A DNA stretch of 64,000 nt from assembly GCA_918026815.1 (NCBI GenBank), contig CAKJVC010000057.1, forward strand, positions 310,001 through 374,000. The letters run 5' to 3'. Every line of letters begins with the position of its first letter. Position 1 is the first letter of the stretch. Shown piece by piece: positions 36,089-47,900 of this stretch. The translations under genes and the position numbers were made by a program. The notes beneath the pieces were generated by a model. It searched no databases. It was not told the DNA's origin and saw only the letters and a program-made list of their open reading frames with translations. The stretch is from Chalara sp. BL73 (taxonomy: Eukaryota; Ascomycota; Leotiomycetes; Helotiales).

Positions 36089-38408
36089 TTTTAAGCACTT
36101 TGTTTTGAAGTATCTGTATTATATATACTATGTTAACAACTAGTTTAATTTCACGTACTTTTAAAAGCTTAGCGCTGTTTGAAGCACTACTAATTCTACA
36201 GTTTATTTATATACTACAATAAGTCAAACTACTTAAAGTTTAGAAACTTAAAACTTTCGATAGCAATCGACAGTACTTTTGCTTATATGTTTCACAATAC
36301 GAAATTTACATTCGCATAAACCCGCTATTTTTCGAAAGCTAAAAACAGATAGTTTTGTAAACAGTATTTTTTTTAACAAAAACCGTTTACAACTAGATTT
36401 TTACTTATTTAAAAAACTATTTCGCTTATTTACATAACAAAAAAAAAGTTAAAACTAACTTCATTTTTGACAGCTATAAAAAATATATTAGTTAACTTAC
36501 TCGTATGTTTAAAAACACGAATAAAGAAATAAAAACCGAACGAAACATTTAAGTATACAAACAATTTATTAGTATAACGAAGTACACGAAACAGTTCGAG
36601 CTGCTAGCAAAAAAAATAAACTAGAACAACAAAACTTTTACTGCGCTTTACTACAAAAGTCTTAAAAAGAATGTCAAAAATAATATTGTTCGAAAAAGAC
36701 AGCTAATTAACTTTACTGCTATAAAAAACAAAGCAATCGAAATTAACACTAAACTGTATAAAAAACGCATAAAAAAAAAAAACAGTATTTTTTAAAGTTC
36801 AGCAAAAAGCAACACTTTCAGAAACTTCGCTATTATTCGCTTATAAAACTGAACGTATTTTAAAAAAAGCTTAAACAAAAAAACAGTTTATTTAAAAAAA
36901 AAATACAGAAACGACGCGACAAAAAACTATGTTTTAAATATAGCTTTTCGAGCCACATAACTAGCTTGCATCGACAAAAACGACAATTATAAAAAAAAAA
37001 AAAGCAGCTAAATATTACAAGCAAAAAAAAATACAACAAAACACTTAGCAAAGTTTTAGTTGTGCTTAAAGTCAAAAAACTAAAAACACTAAAAAAAGAA
37101 CTAAAACAACAACAAATTTATATTTAATATAACGCTACGTGCGTTAAGTACAGAATAAAATACAGTACAACTTAAAAAAACAAATATTTCAACTGTTATT
37201 TCGACGAAAATAACGAATAAAAAAAAACAAACAAAACTATAAAAAAATTTTTATTCTAAATAAATAAAGCAGCTATCGAATCAGAATTCAATAAAAATTG
37301 AAATGTAAGCTTAAAACTAAACCGGTTTTTAAGAATTTTCGAATTAGAAAAACGGATTTTGCATAAGTTATTATTAAAAATTAATTAAAATAACTTTAAA
37401 ACACTTTTCAGAAAATATGTAGTTAACAACACTTTAACAAAAAAAATCACTTTTTAGCAGCGACTAAAAATTATTAATAATAAAATCTTTAAAAAAAAAA
37501 CTAAACTAAAAAAAATAAAAACAAAACGAAAAACTAAAAATCGCAGTAAGTAAAAAGCAATATTTGTATTAAGTTTTGTCGACAAGTCGAAAAAAAACAA
37601 TATAGTACACTATTGCTACTTTTAACATAATACACTTTATTAAACTACATGTTATACGAACTACTGTATATATTATTATAACGCTAAGCAAATAAAATAG
37701 TACTTTAAACGAAAACGAATAATATATTTCGAAAATAACGAAAAAAAAAAACTTAAAAAAGAACTTTGCGTTTTCGGAAAAAAAAAACAATTATTTGTTA
37801 AAGTTAAGTTAAAAACGTATAATATAACAGCTATAATAAACTTTAAAACTACTAAAAACTTCGTATTACTAAATATAATAAAATATCTCGGAATATTTAT
37901 ACAAGTTAAAACTAACTTATATATTCTTACAATAACTAACAGCACGAATACATCGTACTAAAATAAACTTGTAAATATCGAAATATTAAAACTTAAAATA
38001 AACACAAATAACTACATAAAGTAGTTATAACTAAATGTTACTCGAATAAAACAGTATAAAATTATTTTAAAAATGCTATAAATTATAAAGCACAACTTAA
38101 CGATTAATTAACAAACAAAACAGCTCGTTTTTAACAAATGCTAATACGCAGTTAAGCTTAAACTATTAACTATTAAACTAACAAAAAGCAAAAACAAAAA
38201 AGTACAATTAAAAAAACTCGATTAAAGCTTACGAAAAGTTTGCGCTACTTTTAAAAAAGAGCTAAATTACTTAAACGAAAAATTATATATTAAAAAAGTG
38301 CTTAAAAAGTATAAAAAGTTCGAAAAGCTGTTTTCGGAAAAACAAAAACCCGCAGCTTTACCGGAACACAAATTATAAAATTATAAAATACTATTAATTA
38401 AAAAAACA
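36089..38408 (+). pseudogene. Gag and protease region of inner G4
   Basis: The sequence lies between the 5' LTR and the RT. The frames are broken, with short coding-like stretches. ORFs on the minus strand (36860-37075, 37569-37945) are antisense shadows. I cannot confirm a zinc knuckle or protease motif. Confidence 0.45.
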
Positions 38409-38900
38409 ATGCTTTTTAAAAAACCAATTTACTTATTATCTGTAAATAACTTAAAAACGTTCAGAAAATTTATCGATTTAAGCTTAAAAAAAAAAATTAT
38501 TAAAAAGTTAATATTACTAGCAAAAAGCTCGGTGTTGTTTATATTTAAGCAAAACAGTATTAAACAATTGTACGTTAACTATCGAAAGTTAAACAATATA
38601 ACAATTAAAAACTGCTATGTATTACTAAAAACAAACGAAATAAAAAATCGCTTGCAAAAAGCTAAAATATTTATACAGCTAAATTTACGAAATACGTATT
38701 ATAGTATACGAATTAAAAAAAGTAAAAAATAAAAAACAGTTTTCGAAACTTAGTACGAATATTACGAGTTTACAGCTATACTAATAAAACTTACGAATGT
38801 TTTAACTATTTTTTAAAAACTAATTAATAATATTTTTATGCTATTTTTAAACGTTACTTGTATATACTATTTAAATAACATTTTGATTTATTCTAGTCGA
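38409..38900 (+). pseudogene. Reverse transcriptase remnant of inner G4
   Basis: A 107-codon stop-free stretch contains IKQLYVNYRKLNNITIKN and KAKIFIQLNLRNTYYSIRIK, a standard Gypsy RT segment. Downstream, the catalytic YLDD box is YLNN (38866-38877): both aspartates have become asparagine through G-to-A change. The outer copy has the parallel segment at 44451-44636, minus. Confidence 0.85.
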
Positions 38901-39279
38901 AAAAAAAATCATTAAAACGATATTAAAGTAGTATTATGCGCGTTGTATAATGCTAATATAAAACTTAAACTATCGAAATGTCGATTTAAAGTTAAAAAAG
39001 TTATATTTTTAAAATATGTAATTTTTATAAAAAAAATCAAAATAAATTTAGCAAAAATTAAACTTATTTTAAAATAAAATACTTTAACATACGTTAAAAA
39101 CGTACAATTATTTGTAAAATTCGCAAATTTTTATCGAAAATTTATTAAGAAATACTCGGAACTAGCTATTTTATTAACTCGACTTATTCGGAAAAACATA
39201 GTTTTTAAATAAACAACAAAAATACAAAAAGCGTTCGACAAGTTAAAACAAATTTTTACTACTATTTTAATACTTTTCG

Positions 39280-40620
39280 TTTTCGATACAAAAAAAAAAA
39301 TCAAAATAAAAACAAATACATTAAATTACGCTTTAAAAACTATATTTAGCTAACTTAACGCAAAAAAGAAATAGCAACTAACAGTTTATTATTTACGGAA
39401 ATTTACAGTAGTAAAGCTTAACTACAAAATATACGACAAAAAGCTGCTTGCTATTGTTAATGCATTTCGCGAATAAAAAAAGTATTTAAAAAAATTCAAA
39501 TACTAAATACAAGTACTAATAAACTATAAAAACTTTATTGTTTTTACTATTACAAAAAAGTTAAACCGACGCTAAATCAAATAAGCAGAAAAACTCGCTT
39601 TATACAATTTTAGAATTTTATATATTAAAAAAACAAAAAACGCTAAAGCAAACGCGTTTAACAAAAAACCGAAATACTTTTTTAATAAAACGTATATTTT
39701 GTACACAGTGCTACAACAAAAAAAAGACTTATTAGTATTTAACAAAAAAAAACTTTTTATAGCTACGAAAATAAAACATCGAATAAAAAACTTAAAGTTT
39801 ATTTAAGTATATAAAAAGAATTTTATAGCTACAAAAGCTTTTAACAAACAAAAGCAAAAATTTACTAAAAATAGCTTAAAAATTTTTCGTTATTACAGTA
39901 AAATTTATGTTTTATTTACGTTAAAAACAACTTTTGTAATAAAACAACACGGATTACTAGCTTATAAACATTAGAAAATCGCTAAAACAATAAACAAAAT
40001 TTTTAAAATATATTACTTTTTAAAAATAAAAAAACTAGTTATTAAAATAGTTACCGAATACAATACGTATATTCGAAACAAAGTTTTACGCTATACTTTT
40101 TATAAATTAATGCAATCGCCGACTACTTTAAACAAACTATAGAAATTTATTATATAAAATTTCGTAATAAAACTACTATTTTTTAAACAACCGGTTTCAA
40201 AAAAATAGTACAATTTAATATTTGTTATTATAAAACGAATTACTAAATACTACTACTTAAAACTATATTTAAAAAACAGTACAGCAAAAAATTTAGTTTA
40301 TATATTTTTTAAAGTTGTAGTTGCGAACTATAAAACTTTTACAAAAATTATATTAAACAAAAACAAACTTTTTACATTTAAGTTTTAAACAATACTTATT
40401 GCGCTTATAAAAGTTAAAAAAAAACTATTAACGAACTTTTATTTACAAACTAATAAACAAATAAAAAAACTTAATTAAACAATAAAAACTTATTTTAAAT
40501 ACTATATAAACTATAAGCAAAACAATTAAGTCGAGTTTTTACTACTCGTACAGTTCGTATACAACAGCGCAATTAATAAAACAACAAAAGTATTACTATT
40601 TTATGCTAACTATAGTTACG
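39280..40620 (+). pseudogene. RNase H and integrase remnant of inner G4
   Basis: A plus frame shows an RNase H core (VKLNYKIYDKKLLAIVNAFRE-like region at about 39410-39470) and the integrase zinc region: KQHGLLAYKH, IAKTINKIFKIYYF, EYNTYIRNK. This is followed by MQSPTTLNKL at about 40110. The order and spacing match a Gypsy integrase. Several stops are present. Confidence 0.7.
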
Positions 40621-41039
40621 AGCTAAAAGTATACTATAAACCGAGCAAAAATAAAGCGCAGTTATAGCTTGCAATAATTAAAGTCGAACAATTACAAGTA
40701 TTATACTTGTAACTAACCGAAAATATAAGTTTTTTTAACTAAAGATTTGCGAAGTATTACAACTGTAAGTATAGTAAAATATTACACTTTAAAAAAAGAA
40801 ATAAAATTTATTTTGTTAAAAAAAACATTAAAACCAAAAAACTAAGCAACAAACTGAATTACAAAAAATTAAAACTATTTAAAATTAAACAAGTTGCAAA
40901 ACTAAATATATTCGAACTTTACTTTTTTAAAACTATAAACATATATTTAGTATTTTTTGCTTTACTTTTTAAACCGACATTAAAAAAAGCACTGCTAGTT
41001 TTACACACGGAAATTGAACTAATTAACTTAAAAACTAAA

Positions 41040-41170
41040 TACGAAGTCGAAAAAATTTTAAACTGCAAGTATATTAAAAAAAAACTAAAGTATTTAATTA
41101 AATAAATCAATTACTTAAATTCGAAAAACACATAAAAACCGAAAAAACACTTTAATTGCTTTAAAATACT
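41040..41170 (+). pseudogene. Chromodomain of inner G4 Pol
   Basis: The frame reads YEVEKILNCKYIKKKLKYLIK, then a stop where W is expected, then INYLNSKNT and PKKHFNC. This is a clear chromodomain pattern (YEVEKIL...KYLIKW...Y...NTWEP). Chromodomains of this class direct integration to particular chromatin. Confidence 0.8.
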
Positions 41171-41249
41171 TAAAAAGTTTTACTGTTAATATTTAAAAGT
41201 TTTAAATAAAAAACTTAAAAAACGTTTTTAAAAAAAAAAAAATCGTACT

Positions 41250-41849
41250 TTAAAAACAGCACGCTTTTAAAAAAAACTTCGGTAAAGTCGTTTTTTTGAC
41301 TATTTCGGCCGACTTTTTTCGCTAATTTTTTTTTTTTTTCTAAAGTATCGAACTTATTTAAAAACGCGAAACCGCGTCGCAATATTTTTTTTTTACGAGC
41401 ACGAAAAAACTTTTTTTGCGTACGAATTTGTTTAATTCGTGCAGAAATCTTTACAGCAGTTTCGGCGAGTATTTCGACTTTTTTTTCGGCTTTAGCTTCG
41501 TTTTTTTTTAACTTTTTTTTTGCTTTGTTTAAAAACTTTCAGTTTTAAAAGCAGAATTACTAGTATTACAACTCGAAAAACTACAACGCATATATTTAGC
41601 ACAACGAGTTAACTTTTTTGTTTTTATGCATTTTATAAAATGTCGATTTTGGGCATGTTTTTTTTTACAAGCAATACACGAAATTATTTTTTCGCTAGTT
41701 AAAATTATTCGTTTTTTTAGATTTTTTTTTTCAATGTTTTTTTGTAACGTTTTAAACTTAAAACAATCGGCTGTACATTTAGTTGTTATAATAAAAAAAA
41801 AAAGCGGCTATACAGCTTTCTACGATATTTCTTTAGTATACTTAAACAT
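41250..41849 (-). pseudogene. Antisense cysteine-rich ORF in inner G4
   Basis: Starting at 41849 on the minus strand, it reads MFKYTKEIS, later IISCIACKKKHAQNRHFIKC and LTRCAKYMRCSFSSCN, then an acidic/basic tail (ARIKRIRTQKKFFRARKKK, RGFAFLNKFDTLEKKKK). The cysteine spacing is C-x2-C, C, C, C, C over about 40 residues, with histidines. It occupies the gap between chromodomain and 3' LTR and reads opposite to Pol. It shows a weak resemblance to fungal cysteine-rich domains of the DUF3716 type, not proven. The plus-strand ORF at 41626-41853 is its shadow. Confidence 0.55.
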
Positions 41850-41878
41850 GTAGACACGCTAGTTTAAAAAAGAGATAG

Positions 41879-42266
41879 TGTTACGCGCATCGCTAACAAG
41901 CTTATGCTTTAAAGGCCTGAAGCTCGGTAAGCTTAGCTTACACAAAGAACCTTTGGAATGAGAATCACGTGATGGATCATGGATCATGCTGTGATTTATA
42001 AGCCAGCTGAATTATAGATCATGCTGTGATCTATAAGCCAACTGGATCACGCTTTATGCAATAATTCAACCCACGAAAGAATTTATATAAGTAAATAGTT
42101 TTTCTTTAAATAGAAGCTTCGTGCTCAACTCAATATAATATCTTGACACCATACTGTTATCGGGATCTTACTTCTTATATGTAATATACCTACTTCTCCC
42201 CAGACCAACAACCCTCGGACCAAGATCTTCTATTTATATCAGTTGTAGGCTAATAGGACCGTAACA
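41879..42266 (+). repeat. 3' LTR of inner G4 with two 35-bp units
   Basis: 388 bp. The first about 190 bp is moderately mutated, and the last about 160 bp is nearly intact (ends AATAGGACCGTAACA). Confidence 0.88.
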
Positions 42267-42271
42267 TATAT

Positions 42272-45200
42272 TTAGTTTTGCAATTCGTTTAATTTTAAAT
42301 AGTTTTAACTTTTTGTAATTTAGTTTGTTGTTTGGTTTTTAGTTTTAATGTTTTTTTTAACAAAATAAACTTTATTTCTTTTTTTAAAATGTAGTATTTT
42401 ACTATATTTACGGTTATAGTATTTCGTAGATTTTTAGTTAAGAAATTTTATGTTTTCGGCTAATTGCGTATACAGTACTTGTAATTGTTCGACTTTAATT
42501 ATTGCAAATTATAAATACGTTTTATTTTTGCTTAGTTTATAATATGTTTTTAACTCGTAACTATAATTAGTATAAAACGGCGATATTTTTGTTGTTTCGT
42601 TAATTGTACTGTTGTATACAAACTGTATAAGTAGTAAAAGCTCGACTTAATTGTTTTATTTGTAGTTTATATAATATTTAAAATATACTTTTATTGTTTA
42701 GTTAAGTTTTTTTGTTTGTTTATTAATTTATAAATAAAAGTTCGTTAACAGCTTTTTTTTAACTTTTATAAATGCAATAAACGTTGTTTAAAACTTAAAT
42801 ATAAAAAGCTTGTTTTTATTTAAAATGATTTTTGTTAAAGTTTCGTAATTTGTAATTACGACTTTAAAAAATGTATAAGCTAAGTTTTTTGTTGTGTTGC
42901 TTTTTAAATATAGTTTTAAATAGTAGTATTTAGTAGTTTTTTTTACAATAACAAATATTAAATTATACTATTTTTTCGAAACCGGCTGTTTAAAAAGTAG
43001 TAATTTTACTACAAAGTTTTATACAATAAATTTTTATAGTTTGTTTAAAGTAGTCGGCAATTGCATTAATTTATAAAAAGCATAACGTAAAACTTTGTTT
43101 CGAATATACGTATCGCATTTAATAATTATTTTAGTAACTAGTTTTTTTATTTTTAAAAAATAGTATTTTTTAAAAATTTTATTTATTGTTTTTGCGATTT
43201 TTTAATATTTATAAGCTAGTAGTTTATGTTGTTTTATTACAAAAGTCGTTTTTAATATAAATAAAATATAAATTTTTTTGTAATAGCAAAAAATTTTTAA
43301 GTTGTTTTTAGTAAATTTTTGTTTTTATTTGTTAAAAATTTTAATAATTAAATTTTTTTTTTTATAAATTTAAATAAACTTAAAATTTTTTACTTAGTAT
43401 TTTATTTTTGTTGCTATAAAAAGTTTTTTTCTGTTAAATACTAATAAGTTTTTTTTTTGTTGTAGTACTATATACAAAATATATGTTTTGTTAAAAAAGT
43501 ATTTTAGTTTTTTGTTAAACGCGTTTGTTTTAGTATTTTTTGTTTTTTTAACATATAAAATTTTAAAATTGTATAAAACGAGTTTTTTCGTTTATTTAAC
43601 TTAGCGTCGGTTTAATTTTTTTGTAATAGTAAAAATAATAAGATTTTTATAGTTTGTTAATATTTGTATTTAGTATTTAAATTTTTTTAAATACTTTTTT
43701 TATTTGCGAAATGTATTTACAATTGCAAGTAATTTTTTGTTGTATATTTCATAGTTAAGTTTTGCTAATATAAACTTTCGTAAATAATAAACTGTTAATT
43801 GCTATTTTTTTTTTTGCGTTAAATTAACTAAATATAGTTTTTAAAGCGTAATTCGATATATTTGTTTTTACTTTAATTTTTTTTTTTGTATCGAAAACGA
43901 AAAGTATAAAAACAGTAGTAAAAGCTCGTTTTAGTTTGTCGAACGCTTTTTGTGTTTTTGCTGTTTACTTAAAAACTACGTTTTTCCGAATAAGTCGAGT
44001 TAATAAAATAGTTAATTCCGAATATTTTTTAATAAATTTTCGATAAAAATTAGTGAATTTTACAAATAATTGTACGTTTTTAATGTATGTTAAAGCACTT
44101 TATTTTAAAATAAGTTTAATTTTTGCTAAATTTATTTTAATTTTTTTTGTAGAAATTATATATTTTAAAAACGTAACTTTTTAAACTTTAAATTTACATT
44201 TTAATAGTTTAAGTTTTATGTTAATATTATATAATGCATACAATACTGTTTTAATATTATTTTCGTAATTTTTTTTTTTGTAAAAATAAATCAAAATATT
44301 ATTTAAATAACATATATATATAACATTTAAAAATAGTATAAAAATATTGTTAATTAGTTTTTAAAAAGTAGTTAAAATATTCGTAAGTTTTATAAGTATA
44401 GCTGTAAACTTATAATATTTGTACCGAGTTTCGAAAATTGTTTTTTATTTTTATTTTTTTTTAATTCGTATACTATAATACGCGTTTCGTAAATTTAGCT
44501 GTGTAAATATTTTAGCTTTTTGCAAACAATTTTTTATTTTATTTGTTCGTAGCAATGTATATTTGTTTTTAATTGTTATATCGTTTAATTTTCGATAGTT
44601 AACGTACAATTTTTTTGTGCTATTTAGTTTAAACACAAACAGTACCGAGCTTTTTGCTAGTAATATTAACTTTTTAATAATTTTTTTTTAAACTTAAATT
44701 AATAAACTTTTTAAACGTTTTTAAGTTATTTTCGAATAATAAATAAATTAGTTTTTTAAAAAGCACTGCTTTTTCGACTAAAAGTATTTTATAATTTTAA
44801 AGTTAGTGTTTCGGCAAAACTGTAGTTTTTTGTTTTTTCGAAAACAAGTTTTCGAACTTTTTATACTTTTTAAACACTTTTTTAGTATATAATTTTTTAT
44901 TTAAGTAATTTAGCTTTTTTTTAAAAGTAGCGCAAACTTTTTTTAAGTTTTAGTCGAGTTTTTTTAATTGTGCTTTTTTGTTTTTGTTTTTTGTTAGCTT
45001 AATTGTTAATAATTTAAATTTAACCGTATATTAACATCGGTTAAAAACAAACTGTTTTGTTTGCTAATTAATCGTTAAGTTATGTTTTGTGATTTATAGC
45101 ATTTTTAAAATGATTTTATATCGTTTTATTCGAGTAACATTTAATTGTAACTATTTTATATAGTTATTTGTGTTTATTCGAAGTTTAGTCGTTTTAATAT

Positions 45201-47093
45201 TTACAAATTTATTTTAGTAAAAAGCGTTTATGCTGTTAGTTACTGTAAAAGTGTACAAGTTAATTTTAATTTGCGTAAATATGCCGAAGTATTTTATTAC
45301 ATTTAGTAATACAAAATTTTTTGTGGTTTTAAAGTTTATTATAACTATTAAGTTGTACGTTTTTAGCTTAACTTTAACGAATAACTGTTTTTCGTTTTTA
45401 AAAGTGTATAGTTTTTGTTTTGCTTTATTTTTTTTGTCGTTTTCGAAGTAAATAAGCTTTTTTTTTTAAAAATACTATTCTGCTTGCTTAGTATTGTAAT
45501 AGTATATACAGTAGTTTGTATAATATACAGTCTAATAAAAAATACTGTACTGTAAGTATTTATAGTGTGCTGTATTGTTTTTTTTTAATTCGTCGACAAA
45601 ACTTAATACGAGTATTGCTTTTTACTTAGTGCGTTTTTTGGCTTTTTTTGCTATTTTTGCTTTTTTTAGCTTCGTTTTTTTTTTAAGGATTTCGTTGTTA
45701 ATAATTTTTAATTGTTGTTAAAGTGTAATTTCTTTTGCTAAAGTATTATTAACTTTATAGTTTTTGAAAAATGCTTTAAAGTTATTTTAATTTATTTTAA
45801 ACAAAAACTTTTGTAAAAAAAAAAATTTTAATTTAAAAATTTTAAAAAGTGCGTTTAGCTTTTTGCTTATGTTTTAATTTTTATCGGATTTTAATTCGAT
45901 AGCTGCTTTATTTATTTAAAATAAAAATTCTTTTATAGTTTTGCTAGTTTTTTTTTATTCGTTATTTTCGTCGAAATAACAATTTAAGCACTTATTTTTT
46001 TAAGCTGTACTGTATTTTATTTTATACTTAATGCACGTAGTATTATACTGTATATAAATTTGTTGTCGCTTTAGTTTTTTTTTTAGTATTTTTAGCTTTT
46101 TGGCTTTTAGTACTGCTAAAACTTTGCTAAGTGTTTTGTTGTATTTTTTTTTGTTTGTGTTGTTAAGTTGCTTTTTGTGTTGTTAAGTTGCTTTTTGTTT
46201 TTTTAAAGTTGCTTTTAGCAGTAAAAGCTAGTTATGTAGCCCGGAAAACTACACTCGAAACATAGCTTTTTGTTACGTTGTTGCATTTTTTTTTTTGGAT
46301 AAACCGTTACTTTTTAGCTTTTTTTAAAACGCGTCTAGTTTTATAAATAAATAATATTAGATTTTTTTAAATTAAGCTTTTTTATTGTACTAGCTTATAA
46401 AGTACTGACTTTTTTTTTTTAAACGTTTTTTATACAAGCGAGTATTAATTTCAATTGTTTTGTTTTTTATAACAAAAAAAGTTGAAAGTTTTTTTTTTTT
46501 AACAATATTATTTTTGACTTTATTTTTAAGTTTTTTGTAATATAACGCTAAAAGTACTTTGTTATTTCAATTTACTCGTTTTACTAATACTTTAAACTTT
46601 TTAGTATACTTCGAAACACTAGTAAACTGTCGGCATAATTAAATATTTTTTTTTGCACGTAGTTTTTTATTTAAGTTAACGAACATGCGTGTAAATTGTC
46701 GAACATACTTATTATAATCGTCGAAAATAGCGTTAGTTTTATTTATTTTTTTGTTATGTTTATATACGAAATAATTTTTTAAATAAATAAAAATTTAGTT
46801 ATAAACAGTTTTTGTAAAGTATAACACTGTTTAAAAAACGATTTATTTTTAACTTTCGAAAAACAATAAATTTATACAAATGTAAATTTTGTATTACAAA
46901 ACATATTGCTTAAAGTATAATTTGTTGCTGTTAAAAAGTTTAAGTTTTTAAACTTTAAACAGTTTGATTTGTTGCGGAATAATTTCAGATTGCTTTTTTT
47001 TGTTATCAGTAGATTTTTTGAAAATACGCGAAGTTGAACTAGTTGTCGACATAATATACGTAATACAAGTACTTCAAAACTAAATGTTTAAAA
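42272..47093 (-). pseudogene. Pol and Gag region of outer G4
   Basis: The minus-strand RT segment at 44451-44636 reads TKKLYVNYRKLNDITIKNKY and KAKIFTQLNLRNAYYSIRIK. It is nearly the same protein as the inner RT but with an independent set of changes (for instance Asp versus Asn in LND/LNN). Integrase and RNase H lie at 42272-44200 and gag at about 44900-47000. The plus ORF at 45230-45451 is antisense. Confidence 0.75.
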
Positions 47094-47443
47094 TGTTACG
47101 GTTTTATTAGTTTACAACTAATATAAATAAAAAATTTTAATCCGAAAAGTGTTAGTTTGAGAAAAAGTAGGTATATTATATATAAAAAGTAAATTCCAAT
47201 AACAAATATATTATAAAAAATACTATTTAAGTTAAGCACGAAGCTTCTATTTAAAGGAAAGCTATTTACTTATATAGATTCTTCGTAAGTGGATTATTGC
47301 TTTTGGCATGATTCATGGATCGTGAATCACAGCATGATCCATGATCCATCACGTGATCCTTTACTTCAGGGGTTCTCTGTGTAAGCCAAGCTTACCGAGC
47401 CTCAGGCCCCTAAGGCATAAGCCTGTTAGCGATGCGCGTAACA
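47094..47443 (-). repeat. 5' LTR of outer G4
   Basis: 350 bp. The right (outer) about 150 bp is intact and GC-normal, with ATGATCCATGATCCATCACG and CCTGTTAGCGATGCGCG. The inner part is mutated. Confidence 0.88.
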
Positions 47444-47448
47444 TATAT

Positions 47449-47900
47449 ATTTCGAAAAAAAAATTAATAAATTAAATAAATTAAATTGCTATTTTCAAGA
47501 AAAAAAAGCTAATCGACAAATAAATTATTATTTGCTAAAGTTTATTATTAATTACTAATATATTGTTAAACAAAACTTTTAGCATTTTAGTTAAATAATA
47601 AAAATAAATACTTCGTATTATTTATATTAGCAAAGATTTATTTACAAATTCCAACTACTTCAGCGTTTTTTGAAAGATTTTTTAGCTAAAAAGCTAGAAT
47701 TATTAATAAAGATCGAAATAAGCTTAATAAAAATACTTTTAAGTATATTATTAGTTTAAAAAGCTAAAGTTTATTTAAAGAAAATAGCTTAAAGAATACG
47801 GAAAAAAGTTCAAAAGAAAATAATTTTGAAATTAATTAATTAAATCAGCTAATTAAATTGGCTATTACTATTCTTTTACGCAAAGAAAACAACTTTTAAA
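47449..47900 (+). pseudogene. hAT transposase C-terminal dimerisation region
   Basis: The plus frame reads YLQIPTTSAFFERFFS, a stop, then KARIINKDRNKLNKNTFKYI. This is the conserved hATC dimerisation signature (P-x-T-S-A...ER-F-S...I...R-x-x-L). It completes the gene interrupted at 34338 by G4, and it proves the element is a hAT and its coding strand is plus. Confidence 0.85.

Larger units (their letters stand above)
35666..42266 (+). mobile_element. Gypsy retrotransposon G4, inner copy
   Basis: LTRs at 35666-36088 (423 bp) and 41879-42266 (388 bp). The duplication TATAT is exact (35661-35665 and 42267-42271). The plus-strand order is gag-like region (about 36400-37600), RT (38409-38900), RNase H (about 39280-39560), integrase zinc region and core (about 39940-40620) and chromodomain (41040-41170), then an antisense ORF. 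It is inserted into the outer copy of the same family in opposite orientation. Confidence 0.92.
34344..47443 (-). mobile_element. Gypsy retrotransposon G4, outer copy, split by an inner copy
   Basis: LTRs at 34344-34693 and 47094-47443 (350 bp each) are in the same minus orientation. The duplication TATAT is exact (34339-34343 and 47444-47448). Its own internal DNA, 34694-35660 plus 42272-47093, totals about 5.8 kb, the same as the inner copy. The RT remnant is at about 44280-44700 and the chromodomain at about 35400-35660, both on the minus strand. It is inserted in the hAT transposase gene between TTTAAATATAT and the hAT C-terminal part. Confidence 0.9.

Noticed and set aside
37569..37945. 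Minus ORFs of 73 and 89 codons in inner G4
   Set aside because: Antisense to the element's gag/protease region; hydrophobic composition comes from AT saturation.
41626..41853. 75-codon plus ORF in inner G4
   Set aside because: It is the complement of the conserved antisense cysteine-rich ORF; only the minus-strand reading is shared with the outer copy.
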